The notes under the pieces: generated by a model
What the model saw: the letters and a program-made list of their open reading frames with translations, nothing else
Databases searched by the model: none
Told to the model about the DNA's origin: nothing
Made by a program: the position numbers and the translations under genes
Assembly: GCA_938035945.1 (NCBI GenBank)
Contig: CALHOU010000026.1
Location: forward strand, 1-42,557
Reading direction: 5' to 3'
DNA: 42,557 bases
Source: an uncultured Granulosicoccaceae bacterium
GTDB taxonomy: Bacteria > Pseudomonadota > Gammaproteobacteria > Granulosicoccales > Granulosicoccaceae
Shown: positions 8,214-15,513 of the stretch, one piece after another
Layout: each line of letters begins with the position of its first letter
Numbering within the stretch: the first letter of the stretch is position 1

Positions 8214-8762
8214 TCAGCTAGGTAGGTTTTGGCTCGAGTTCGCGTAAACAACCGCATGAGTGCCTGCGATAAATGCACCCAATGTGATAATGGATGTCTC
8301 ATGACTTAAGGAATCGATAGCTTGATCCGCCCAAACGTATTCAGTTGTTATCGTATTGCTGGCAGTTACCAACTCATAACTTAGTACATCATAACTAAGT
8401 ACATCATAACTAAGTGCAATGGATTGTTCTGGTGCGAGGCGAAGTTCGCTATTGCCCACTACCATGTTCAGATCAATCATTTGATTAGCAAAATACACAT
8501 GCCCGGGAATGAACTTAGAAACCACAAGCTCTTCATCAGTGTTATTGCGAAACAGGACATTATTATCGGGTACTGCTTGCGTATAAATGATTTGAATATC
8601 TAAAGGTAAGCCCCTTCTGCTAGCTGCGCGGGGGAATGATTTTTCAGCAAGACTACGTTTAGAGCTTAAGCCTTCGCTTGCGGCACTTCCCACCATTGGT
8701 ATAGTGAGTAATGGCGTAGCTCCCAGAATTTTTACAGTACGTCGCTTATTAAAATCCAGCAT
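8214..8762 (-). CDS. Small exported protein with Tat-like signal, paralogue of the protein at 24914
   Basis: I cannot assign a function to this 182-residue protein. It opens with NKRRTVKILGATPLLTIPMV, which resembles a twin-arginine signal (RR, short hydrophobic core, cleavage near GSAAS). The mature part looks like an all-beta domain: NNTDEELVVSKFIPG, then MIDLNMVVGNSELRLAPEQS. The second half of that stretch aligns with YDLNSLLVNGSREFGPKQSS of the exported protein encoded at 24914-25399, so the two are paralogues sharing signal type, domain and length. An in-frame 15-bp repeat inserts SYDVL SYDVL SYEL near residue 120-130. The protein should be periplasmic or secreted. Start ATG at 8762. 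Confidence 0.6.
   Translation of the reverse strand: MLDFNKRRTVKILGATPLLTIPMVGSAASEGLSSKRSLAEKSFPRAASRRGLPLDIQIIYTQAVPDNNVLFRNNTDEELVVSKFIPGHVYFANQMIDLNMVVGNSELRLAPEQSIALSYDVLSYDVLSYELVTASNTITTEYVWADQAIDSLSHETSIITLGAFIAGTHAVVYANSSQNLPS
8376..8420. repeat. Tandem repeat, 15 bp x 3, in-frame
   Basis: Three adjacent copies of ATAACTAAGTACATC with few changes (the first has a T for A, the third diverges in its last five bases). Inside the leftward gene they encode SYDVL-SYDVL-SYEL. Unit length is a multiple of three, so copy-number change would keep the frame. Confidence 0.9.
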
Positions 8763-8849
8763 ATAGAATGTTCCTATGGGTGTTCACGATTACCATAGCA
8801 TGCACATTGCGCAATCCATTGGTTAAGGTTGCATTGATTTACATTTCAA

Positions 8850-9866
8850 CTAGCTTAGATCGATTATTTGCTCGTGTATTGACACAGGGAGATTAATACC
8901 ATTAGCTGCTGTCCTTTTTCTGGCTTCATACCTGCGCGAAGATGGTAGTCGCGTCCCGTCTTGTTCAAGAATTTTTGCAAACAGTTGTTCAGCTCTGAGT
9001 TGCGCAGCCTCTGTGTTACCGTCACTAAGAGTACGCGCTGGATCAATCGCAATTATAAATTCCCCACCAAATGGCGCACCGACATTTAAGTTATCTTTTA
9101 CCGAAGATTCGTAGCTAAACAAATCACCAATTAATGCACCAGCGAGAAGCTCAACCATTAACGCAATCGATGAACCTTTATGGCCGCCAAAGGGTAACTG
9201 TGCCCCCTCCAAAGCGGCCTCTGGTTGATTAGTTGGATTACCGTTCGCATCGATTGCCCAACCGTCAGGTATGGTCTTTCCCGCAATACCATGAAGTTGA
9301 ATTTCACCGCGAGCACTGACACTGGAGGCCTGATCAAATACCAATGGTGGTTGTTTATGCCTTGGCCATGAAAATGCCATGGGATTTGTTCCGAACACAG
9401 GTTTTACGCCACCGTGTGGAGCAACGTATGCATTGGCCCCCGTAAACGCGAATGCAACTAAACCCTGTTCGGCTAAGGCTTCAACTTCGGGCCAAAGAGC
9501 AGCAATGTTATAAACACTATGGATTGCTAAAGCCGCGATCCCATGGGTTTTCGTTTTTTCTATCAGCGGATTAAGACCAACTTCCAATGCCAACGGACAG
9601 AATCCATCCTTAGCATCCACATGAACCACCGAGGAATCGGAAACGGTTAACTCAGGTACCGCAGACGCATCTGTAGACGGATTAGCGGTAGCTTTGATGT
9701 ACAGCGGTATACGAAATAATCCGTGTGAATAGCACTCATCGCGTTCTGCTGCACACACGGTGTTGGCAATCGCATTCGCCTGACTTTGCGAAAAACCCTG
9801 ACAAGTCAGTGCGGCCATGGCCAGCCTATGCACTTCATCGAGCGTAATATTGACATGTTCAGACAC
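8850..9866 (-). CDS. Ldh-family oxidoreductase, likely Delta1-piperideine/pyrroline-2-carboxylate reductase
   Basis: A 338-residue NAD(P)H enzyme of the malate/L-lactate dehydrogenase (LDH2/MDG2) family, not the Rossmann-type LDH. Recognisable family parts are AAERDECYSHGLFRIPLY, IAALAIHSVYNIAALWPEVE, PHGGVKPVFGTNPMAF and LPFGGHKGSSIALMVELLAG. The combination SHGLFRIP, AALWP and the pattern around APHGG is closest to DpkA/LhpD-type enzymes, which reduce cyclic imino acids from D-lysine or hydroxyproline. AllD (ureidoglycolate dehydrogenase) is in the same family and would fit the purine operon further on, but the motifs fit DpkA better. Start is GTG at 9866; it shares its G with the TAG stop of the upstream transporter (TAGTG), so the two are translationally coupled. 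Confidence 0.8.
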   Translation of the reverse strand: MSEHVNITLDEVHRLAMAALTCQGFSQSQANAIANTVCAAERDECYSHGLFRIPLYIKATANPSTDASAVPELTVSDSSVVHVDAKDGFCPLALEVGLNPLIEKTKTHGIAALAIHSVYNIAALWPEVEALAEQGLVAFAFTGANAYVAPHGGVKPVFGTNPMAFSWPRHKQPPLVFDQASSVSARGEIQLHGIAGKTIPDGWAIDANGNPTNQPEAALEGAQLPFGGHKGSSIALMVELLAGALIGDLFSYESSVKDNLNVGAPFGGEFIIAIDPARTLSDGNTEAAQLRAEQLFAKILEQDGTRLPSSRRYEARKRTAANGINLPVSIHEQIIDLS

Positions 9867-10768
9867 TACTTACTCCTATTTTTCTGTGGCCAGTTGACCA
9901 TTGCAATTCCAACAGCGATAAACGCAAGCGCGAGTATGATGGATAATGTTATCTGCTCACCCAATATTAGCCAACCAAAAATTACACCGAATACCGGCGC
10001 TAGAAAACTGTAAACAGCCATATTCGCAATGGGATAGATCGAGAGCACCCAAAACCACGTTAAGAATCCTACCGAAACCACAACCAAAACTTGGAAGGCA
10101 AATACAGCCCAGATGGTCACTGTTGGCTCTCTTAAATATTCTCCACCCATAGCTGCTATGAACAAAAGAATCGGTGCTGACACGCCAAGCTGATATAACA
10201 ATTGCATTTCAGGACATGCGCGCTTTAAGTTGGTGGTTCGCACAATGATCGCTATACCTGCCCACGCAACGGCGGCAACAAGACAATAAAGATCACCCAG
10301 TGCGCTATTAGGATTGCTGTTCGCTGGACCGTCGCCCAGCGTCAGTACCACGCCGACCAACGCCGATGCAAGTCCAAGTAATTTGACAGGGGTCAATTGT
10401 TCCCCAGGGACTAATACACGAGCTGCTAGCGTGACCCAAAAAGGCATGGTGTAGAACAAGACAGATGCACGAGAAACATCAATGTAATCCAATGCTGAAA
10501 ACAGTAGAGTAAATTCAATAGCGAACAAGCATCCGATTGCGATACCCGGAAGCACGCTACCATCCGTAACGCAAAGACGACGACGCATAAAATACGCAAA
10601 GCCCAAAACTACAAAGAACGCACAAACTGAACGCAATCCTGCTTGAAACACCGGCGCTATCCCTGCATTCACGAATTTTATGCAAACTTGATTTAATCCA
10701 AGTAGCGCAGAAAAACCCAGCAGCAAGCTTGCGCCTGTTGCATCTATGTGCTCTTTTCGATTATTCAT
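9866..10768 (-). CDS. EamA/DMT-family transporter coupled to the Ldh-family reductase
   Basis: A 300-residue protein with ten hydrophobic segments in two EamA repeats. The first half holds GLNQVCIKFVNAGIAPVFQA, RSVCAFFVVLGF and LDYIDVSRASVLFYTMPFWV; the second holds IVVRTTNL and YSFLAPVFGVIFGWLILGE, a very typical end for this family. It should be an inner-membrane transporter of a small metabolite. One-base overlap with the downstream reductase gene (TAGTG) suggests it moves the reductase's substrate, its product or a related amino acid; that is inference. Start ATG at 10768. Confidence 0.88.
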   Translation of the reverse strand: MNNRKEHIDATGASLLLGFSALLGLNQVCIKFVNAGIAPVFQAGLRSVCAFFVVLGFAYFMRRRLCVTDGSVLPGIAIGCLFAIEFTLLFSALDYIDVSRASVLFYTMPFWVTLAARVLVPGEQLTPVKLLGLASALVGVVLTLGDGPANSNPNSALGDLYCLVAAVAWAGIAIIVRTTNLKRACPEMQLLYQLGVSAPILLFIAAMGGEYLREPTVTIWAVFAFQVLVVVSVGFLTWFWVLSIYPIANMAVYSFLAPVFGVIFGWLILGEQITLSIILALAFIAVGIAMVNWPQKNRSK

Positions 10769-11154
10769 TAAGGGTTTTATCTACTGTGATAGGTGCGGCT
10801 ATTGCTTGCCAGAATGCTCCGCATTGGCTAAGTACATAAAAATGTGTGCGCGTTCGAGCTCAGAAAGCATGCCATAACGTTAAATACTTCTGACCTAGAT
10901 TTAATAATGTCATCACCGCTTGTGATGTGAGCTCGTACCCATTTTATCAATCCAGGCCAAGCGCGCCCTAAAGTGAGAAGAATAGCAACTGGCTCACACG
11001 AATTACACGTTTTCACGAGTTTAAGTCCCTACTTTTACTGGTTTAAAGGACATCCGCGTAAACGCGTCTCAGTTTAGCACTTGGATTTCAATGATAGGCG
11101 GTACAGACCGATAAAGGTCTTTATATAACTGACTCTAGAGATCAAGGTCTGCGC
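10769..11154. other. Intergenic region, divergent
   Basis: About 386 bp between the leftward EamA gene and the rightward OmpA-family gene. It holds a small hairpin AGACC-gataaa-GGTCT at 11105-11120 followed by an AT-rich TTTATATAA, and a second AAGGTCT at 11144-11150 just before the start codon. A 62-codon leftward frame (10828-11016) has no ribosome-binding site or recognisable motif and I do not call it. No other structure seen. Confidence 0.4.
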
Positions 11155-12195
11155 ATGTATTCAGATGTATTTAGAAATTTGGCTGTGGGGGTGATACTCG
11201 CTATTAGTGTGTCCAGCTCCGCTCTAGCTGAAAAGCGCTACTACCCGATTCCCAGCAGCGACCCATTAGAAATTGGCACAGAGGAATATTCAGAAAACTA
11301 CGCATCCTTGGCCGGGTTGGAAGGCATTCGCGTGATCACAAGCTTTGTGTTTGGTTCAGCTAAAAAATATAAATTTAACGACATGAAAACTGATTTGGTG
11401 CCACAGATTCGTGAGCGACTCAACGGCGCGGGTTTACGCATGCTCAGTGAGGAAGAATTGAAATCTATACCTGGTCAACCCACGCTTACGTTCTTCCCGT
11501 CTTACACCGGCAATGATATTGATGAGATTGTGGCAAAAGCTGCGCCCAATGCGGATCCTAGCGTTGCCAAATCCAAAGCCGAAAAAAGTGAACACGATTG
11601 TTGTCGATCTTCAATTTGGGCATCGTTTCAGCAATCTTCATCGATACTACGAGACCCCAATCGGCAATTCCGATTTGCAACATGGGGCTCCGGTGAAGAT
11701 ACTGACTCTTGCGAGAACCGTGGAGAATGGACGTACAACGCTGTTCTGGATACGGTTGACAAATTCGTTGAAGATTATAAGAAAGCCCAAAGTGAACGCA
11801 AACCTAAATTGGTAAGTAATTCTGAGGAAGTCCCTGAGAATTGCGCGCAAGCCTGGCTTATGAACATAAATGTATTTGAAACCAACAAGACAACGATCAG
11901 TGAGGCGGTAAAGCCGATTCTGGATAAGCTAGCTATAACAGCGGAGCGTTGCGAGAGGTACTCGTACTTAATTGAAACACATGCCGATAAACGGGCAGAC
12001 GAAAGCTATAATAAAATACTTTCAGAAGCACGCGCGCACGCCATAAAGGACTACTTGCTGCGTAAGAACGTTGGTTACAACCGACTAAAAACCATAGCAC
12101 GTGGCGAGTCAGAACCACTATCCGATGGCAATTCAGAAGCTGACCATGCCGTTAATCGAAGAGTGGTTATCATCCCACAACGCGATCAAGGTTAG
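11155..12195 (+). CDS. OmpA-family envelope protein
   Basis: A 346-residue exported protein. Residues 1-25 form a Sec signal peptide with a hydrophobic core (VGVILAISVS) and an ALA cleavage site. Residues about 30-210 are a domain I do not recognise. It contains a KKYKFNDMKTDLVPQIRERL stretch and two cysteine-rich spots (HDCC, DSCENRG) that could form disulphides. The C-terminal part, about 225-345, is an OmpA/Pal peptidoglycan-binding domain. It has NINVFETNKTTISEAVKPIL, IETHADKRADESYNKILSE with RA-x-A-x3-YL, and the ending A-x-NRRVVI. The protein should anchor an envelope function to the cell wall from the periplasm or outer membrane. Start ATG at 11155. Confidence 0.82.
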   Translation: MYSDVFRNLAVGVILAISVSSSALAEKRYYPIPSSDPLEIGTEEYSENYASLAGLEGIRVITSFVFGSAKKYKFNDMKTDLVPQIRERLNGAGLRMLSEEELKSIPGQPTLTFFPSYTGNDIDEIVAKAAPNADPSVAKSKAEKSEHDCCRSSIWASFQQSSSILRDPNRQFRFATWGSGEDTDSCENRGEWTYNAVLDTVDKFVEDYKKAQSERKPKLVSNSEEVPENCAQAWLMNINVFETNKTTISEAVKPILDKLAITAERCERYSYLIETHADKRADESYNKILSEARAHAIKDYLLRKNVGYNRLKTIARGESEPLSDGNSEADHAVNRRVVIIPQRDQG

Positions 12196-12239
12196 TTCCG
12201 CGTGATCTGATATGCTCAAGCAATTGCTCTGTAGGGTCA

Positions 12240-12269
12240 AAATTATAGGGATCTAAATTATAGGGATCC
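12240..12269. repeat. Tandem repeat, 15 bp x 2
   Basis: Two adjacent copies of AAATTATAGGGATCT/C, 14 of 15 identical, flanked on the left by a partial TAGGGTC and on the right by a decayed AAATCATCGG. Non-coding; period matches the 15-bp repeats at 8376 and 25442. Confidence 0.85.
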
Positions 12270-12308
12270 AAATCATCGGTATAATTTTTATTACGCATCC
12301 CAAGCTCC

Positions 12309-12335
12309 AGCAGCGATCGTAAGTGTATCGCTGCT
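12309..12335. repeat. Perfect 9-bp inverted repeat
   Basis: AGCAGCGAT and ATCGCTGCT flank a 9-base loop. It lies about 115 bp after the OmpA-family stop codon. There is no T-tract after either arm, so a simple intrinsic terminator is unlikely; an RNA-end stabiliser or protein-binding site is possible. Confidence 0.75.
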
Positions 12336-12527
12336 AATCAGCGCTGTGGGCAATCAACCTGGCTATATAAGAATAAAGATGCTTGATATATGAACAAGTA
12401 TGTCATGCAGGCCGTTTGTGAAAAAAGTTACTGTGAAGCATGACACACGAATCGACGGTCGTAAGCTACAAAATGCAGAATAATTAGATTCCGCCGATAT
12501 TGTGCTCAGAAACGATAGCAAGCTACC

Positions 12528-12884
12528 ATGAGCCACTTACCCCTATTCTACTTAATCGTCACTATCCTACTCACGTCTATTGCGCAGATACTACAAAAGC
12601 AAGCAGCGATTGAGATGAGACGTGGGGATGATGAGTCTGTCTGGCTAACCAATCTAAGCTTTATTGGCATTGGCCTTTTATTAGGTGTTAGTTTAATCAC
12701 TTGGCTGCAGGTACTTAACGCGGTTGAAGTTAGCATTGCATACCCAATACTAAGCCTAAACTATGTAACCGTGTTGTTATTGGCCAGGTTCTGCTTCAAT
12801 GAACCTATTCATCGCCATCGCTGGGTTGGCGTGTTCTGCATAATTGCGGGCGTAGCAGTGCTGGCCTTTGGAAACATAGTGTAA
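12528..12884 (+). CDS. SMR/EamA-like small transporter subunit, ArnE-like
   Basis: A 118-residue protein with four membrane helices, one EmrE-sized unit. TSIAQILQKQAA in helix 1, the SIAYPILSLNYVTVLLLARF segment in helix 3 and HRHRWVGVFCIIAGVAVL at the end resemble ArnE, one half of the heterodimeric flippase for undecaprenyl-phosphate-aminoarabinose. The next gene encodes a second four-helix unit and its ATG overlaps this stop codon (TAATG). A coupled pair of unequal half-transporters is the usual ArnE/ArnF or paired-SMR layout. No other arn genes are in the window, so the lipid or other substrate is unknown. Start ATG at 12528. Confidence 0.8.
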   Translation: MSHLPLFYLIVTILLTSIAQILQKQAAIEMRRGDDESVWLTNLSFIGIGLLLGVSLITWLQVLNAVEVSIAYPILSLNYVTVLLLARFCFNEPIHRHRWVGVFCIIAGVAVLAFGNIV

Positions 12885-13273
12885 TGCCTACGCTAGTTGG
12901 AATAAGCCTGGCTATTTTAGGTGGCGCAATCGCTCAGTTGCTGATGAAATCAGGACTCTCTACCGTGACCGTTTCCAATCTACAATCGGTTTTCTACAGC
13001 ATAGAACATCAACCCAAAGCTAGCCTGATGATCTTTGGCGGATTAATTATTTACTTAGCCGCGATGATTATTTGGGTGCTTACACTAAAAAACAACCAAC
13101 TGAGCAAAGTCTACGCATTGCTCAGCTTAGGCTATGTCGTCGTGTATATTGCTGCACCTTTTTGGCCGAATGTACTGGAACCACTTAGCCCTCAGAAATC
13201 GATAGGGATTAGCTTAATACTCTTTGGTGTTTGGTATTCGCAAACAGAGCAAACTACGGACAAACAAATCTAA
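12884..13273 (+). CDS. SMR/EamA-like small transporter subunit, ArnF-like
   Basis: A 129-residue four-helix membrane protein. GGAIAQLLMKSGL in helix 1, the loop LKNNQLSKVYALLSLGYVVV and the closing SIGISLILFGVWYS fit ArnF-like subunits. It is longer by about ten residues than its partner and has a hydrophilic tail (QTEQTTDKQI). The TAATG overlap with the preceding ArnE-like gene means one ribosome can make both in equal amount, as expected for a heterodimer. I infer an inner-membrane flippase or exporter; the substrate is not evident. Confidence 0.8.
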   Translation: MPTLVGISLAILGGAIAQLLMKSGLSTVTVSNLQSVFYSIEHQPKASLMIFGGLIIYLAAMIIWVLTLKNNQLSKVYALLSLGYVVVYIAAPFWPNVLEPLSPQKSIGISLILFGVWYSQTEQTTDKQI

Positions 13274-13454
13274 CTGGAAGACTTGGCTGTTGTTAACCAA
13301 ATTAACTTTCAACTTCATCATCATCAAAAACAATATTCGCCCTCTCGATTGGCTGCGGTATCAATCTCGTGTTGTGGTACTGGATATAAATGGCGAGGAT
13401 GTCATTCAACGAATCCGCCTTCTTGGTCGTGCACCATGTCTTTATGGCCTGCAG

Positions 13455-15446
13455 TTAAGCTTTACTGGCTAAAAATACCGACGAAATTACACTGACCAGT
13501 TCGTCCGGCTGAACCGGTTTATGCAGCAGGCGAAAACCACTAGCCGTTGCCTCTCTGAGTCGATCAGCGGAAGTGTCACCAGTAACAATGATTGCAGGGA
13601 TGTCTATGTTAAATTCCTCGCGAACTAATTCAATGGCTGCGTCGCCTGTTTTTCCATCTTGCAAACGATAGTCAGCCACTATCATAGAGGGCACGATGTC
13701 TTTTTGCGTTAGCTGCTCTATAGCATCGGTGGCGGACAGCGCCGCAATCGGTTCGCATCCGTGGGCTTGGAGCACATGCATCATGCCGTCGAGAATATAT
13801 TCTTCGTCGTCAATGATTAATACATTATGTCCGGCTAAGCCAGTGTGAGATGAAACAGTTTGTGGAACCGCAATGCGATTCGAATCACCGAAGGGCAGCT
13901 CTAGAGAAAACGTGGAGCCTTTGCCGTTTTCAGAATGCAAATCAAATTTCACATCGAGTAAATCTACAAGTCGCCTAACAATGGCCAAACCTAAGCCCAA
14001 TCCAATGGTAGGACGATTACCTTCATGCTCCAACTGATAATATTCAGAAAAAATTGCGTTTTGTTCGTACTGAGGAATACCCGGCCCAGTATCGATTATC
14101 TCAATCTTCAAACCTTCAACCATTTCAGTGCATCGAACCTCTACATGCCCTTCCGATGTGTAGGTAATTGCATTTTGAATCAGGTTACGCATAATGCGCT
14201 CGAGTAGAACCGCATCAGTCAAAATAGTAGCATTACTACCATCAACTTCTATACTGATCGATTTATCTGCAGCCACTTCTTCGAATTCTTCTCGCAAACT
14301 GCTTAGCAATGGGGCTATTAGAAAATGCGTAGGTTCAACATCAACAACGCCTGCATCCAGTCTGGATAAATCCAATAAGCTATTGAACAAAACCGATAGT
14401 GCATTACTGGAATTTTTAATTTTTGTGATCAGCGTTCGTTGATCATCGCTTTGCAACTTTGATTCAAGAATGTCGAGATACAAACCAAGTGCGTGTAAAG
14501 GTTGGCGTAGGTCATGACTTGCCGTGGCAATAAATTTGTTTTTCGCCATCACCGCCATTTCAGCCATTAATCGGCTATTGTCAGCTTTTAGTTTTTCTTG
14601 AGTAACTTTTTCCAACATTTCGCTGCGTTCGCGTAATACTTGTTCAGCTTTAACGATGGCGGTTACGTCCTCAGAACAAACCAACAAAGCATATACTTCT
14701 CCCCAATGGTTTTTTAGTGGTACGCGTATAGTTCGTCGATGGCGCGTATCACCGGTAAAGACACGCCAATATGGATTGGTCTCAATGGTGGTTTCACCTT
14801 GTGCGACAGCATAATCATCCTGCGGCCAAAACCCTTGCCAATCTGCTTTTTCGCTACCAAGTACAACATCCTTCGTAAACCCAACATCCAGATCATTTTT
14901 ACCAATAACGCTATCAAGCGAGCGCTCCAAACTGTTTGCATACTCCTCACTAACAGCCAGGAAACGATGATCAAGATCTTTTATAAAAACCCAATCACTT
15001 GAGTGATTAACGACTGTTTGCAATAGCTGTGCTTCCGGCGCATGAGTGGAAGTAAGCGAGAGTGGATCTCTGTAACGACTAATCAGCCGCCTTAGACGCA
15101 GCTTAAAAGAGGCTAGATTCAGCTCTTCCACACAAACAAAGTCACTAAAGCCACTGATAAATGGTGAGTCTTCTTGCACCATGCGTGCATCTATTAATGC
15201 AACAACTGGCTCCCTACCCGCAAGATTCGTAAAAAATCTGGCAACATCTTCACTTGTATCTCGCCAATCAACCAACAAACAGTCATAGTCAATCGCTTCT
15301 TTATGAGTTAGTTCCTCGTCAGTTGTGCACTCGATCTCTTGATAGTTAAAGCCTGCATCAGTTAATGCATCGAGCAACGACTGCTCCATTTGTTGGCCGT
15401 TAAAATGGCAAACGCGAAGACTCAGAGGTGGCAACTTATCGGGCAT
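13455..15446 (-). CDS. Hybrid sensor histidine kinase/response regulator with PAS domain
   Basis: A 663-residue cytoplasmic hybrid kinase with no membrane segment. Residues 10-125 resemble a receiver domain but lack the acidic pair at the first strand, so it is probably a pseudoreceiver (YDCLLVDWRD is the usual phospho-Asp strand). Residues 138-270 are a PAS domain (SSDWVFIKDLDHRFLAVS). HisKA has the H-box ASHDLRQPLHAL with phospho-acceptor His311. The ATPase domain shows NLIQNAITYT, DTGPGIP and GLGLGLAIV (residues about 420-490). The C-terminal receiver (541-655) has IIDDEE with Asp546/547, the phospho-Asp in ADYRLQDG (Asp592) and Lys643. Output must pass to a separate regulator, none being adjacent. 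It follows the purine operon on the same strand, 67 bp away. Confidence 0.9.
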   Translation of the reverse strand: MPDKLPPLSLRVCHFNGQQMEQSLLDALTDAGFNYQEIECTTDEELTHKEAIDYDCLLVDWRDTSEDVARFFTNLAGREPVVALIDARMVQEDSPFISGFSDFVCVEELNLASFKLRLRRLISRYRDPLSLTSTHAPEAQLLQTVVNHSSDWVFIKDLDHRFLAVSEEYANSLERSLDSVIGKNDLDVGFTKDVVLGSEKADWQGFWPQDDYAVAQGETTIETNPYWRVFTGDTRHRRTIRVPLKNHWGEVYALLVCSEDVTAIVKAEQVLRERSEMLEKVTQEKLKADNSRLMAEMAVMAKNKFIATASHDLRQPLHALGLYLDILESKLQSDDQRTLITKIKNSSNALSVLFNSLLDLSRLDAGVVDVEPTHFLIAPLLSSLREEFEEVAADKSISIEVDGSNATILTDAVLLERIMRNLIQNAITYTSEGHVEVRCTEMVEGLKIEIIDTGPGIPQYEQNAIFSEYYQLEHEGNRPTIGLGLGLAIVRRLVDLLDVKFDLHSENGKGSTFSLELPFGDSNRIAVPQTVSSHTGLAGHNVLIIDDEEYILDGMMHVLQAHGCEPIAALSATDAIEQLTQKDIVPSMIVADYRLQDGKTGDAAIELVREEFNIDIPAIIVTGDTSADRLREATASGFRLLHKPVQPDELVSVISSVFLASKA

Positions 15447-15513
15447 GATGTTTTATGACAATGCTCTGGTTTAATACTAGGGTTACCGCATGGCGTATTA
15501 ATAGAAAGTTAAT

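Larger units (their letters stand above)
12196..12527. other. Intergenic region with tandem repeat and hairpin
   Basis: 332 bp between two rightward genes. It contains a 15-bp tandem repeat (12240-12269) and a perfect 9-bp inverted repeat (12309-12335), listed separately. The remainder, including AT-rich stretches near 12360-12400 that could hold the promoter of the next operon, shows no coding frame I would support. Confidence 0.5.

Noticed and set aside
8850-9866. Ldh-family gene as AllD, completing the purine operon
   Set aside because: AllD is in this family, but the SHGLFRIP and IAALWP wording fits the imino-acid reductase branch, and it lies 5.6 kb from the operon and is coupled to an EamA transporter. 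Kept only as an alternative.
10828-11016. 62-codon leftward frame as a small gene
   Set aside because: No ribosome-binding site, no recognisable motif and no support from neighbours.
13224-13472. 82-codon frame spanning the end of the ArnF-like gene
   Set aside because: It overlaps the ArnF-like gene and the kinase end, has no start signal and looks like read-through of non-coding DNA.
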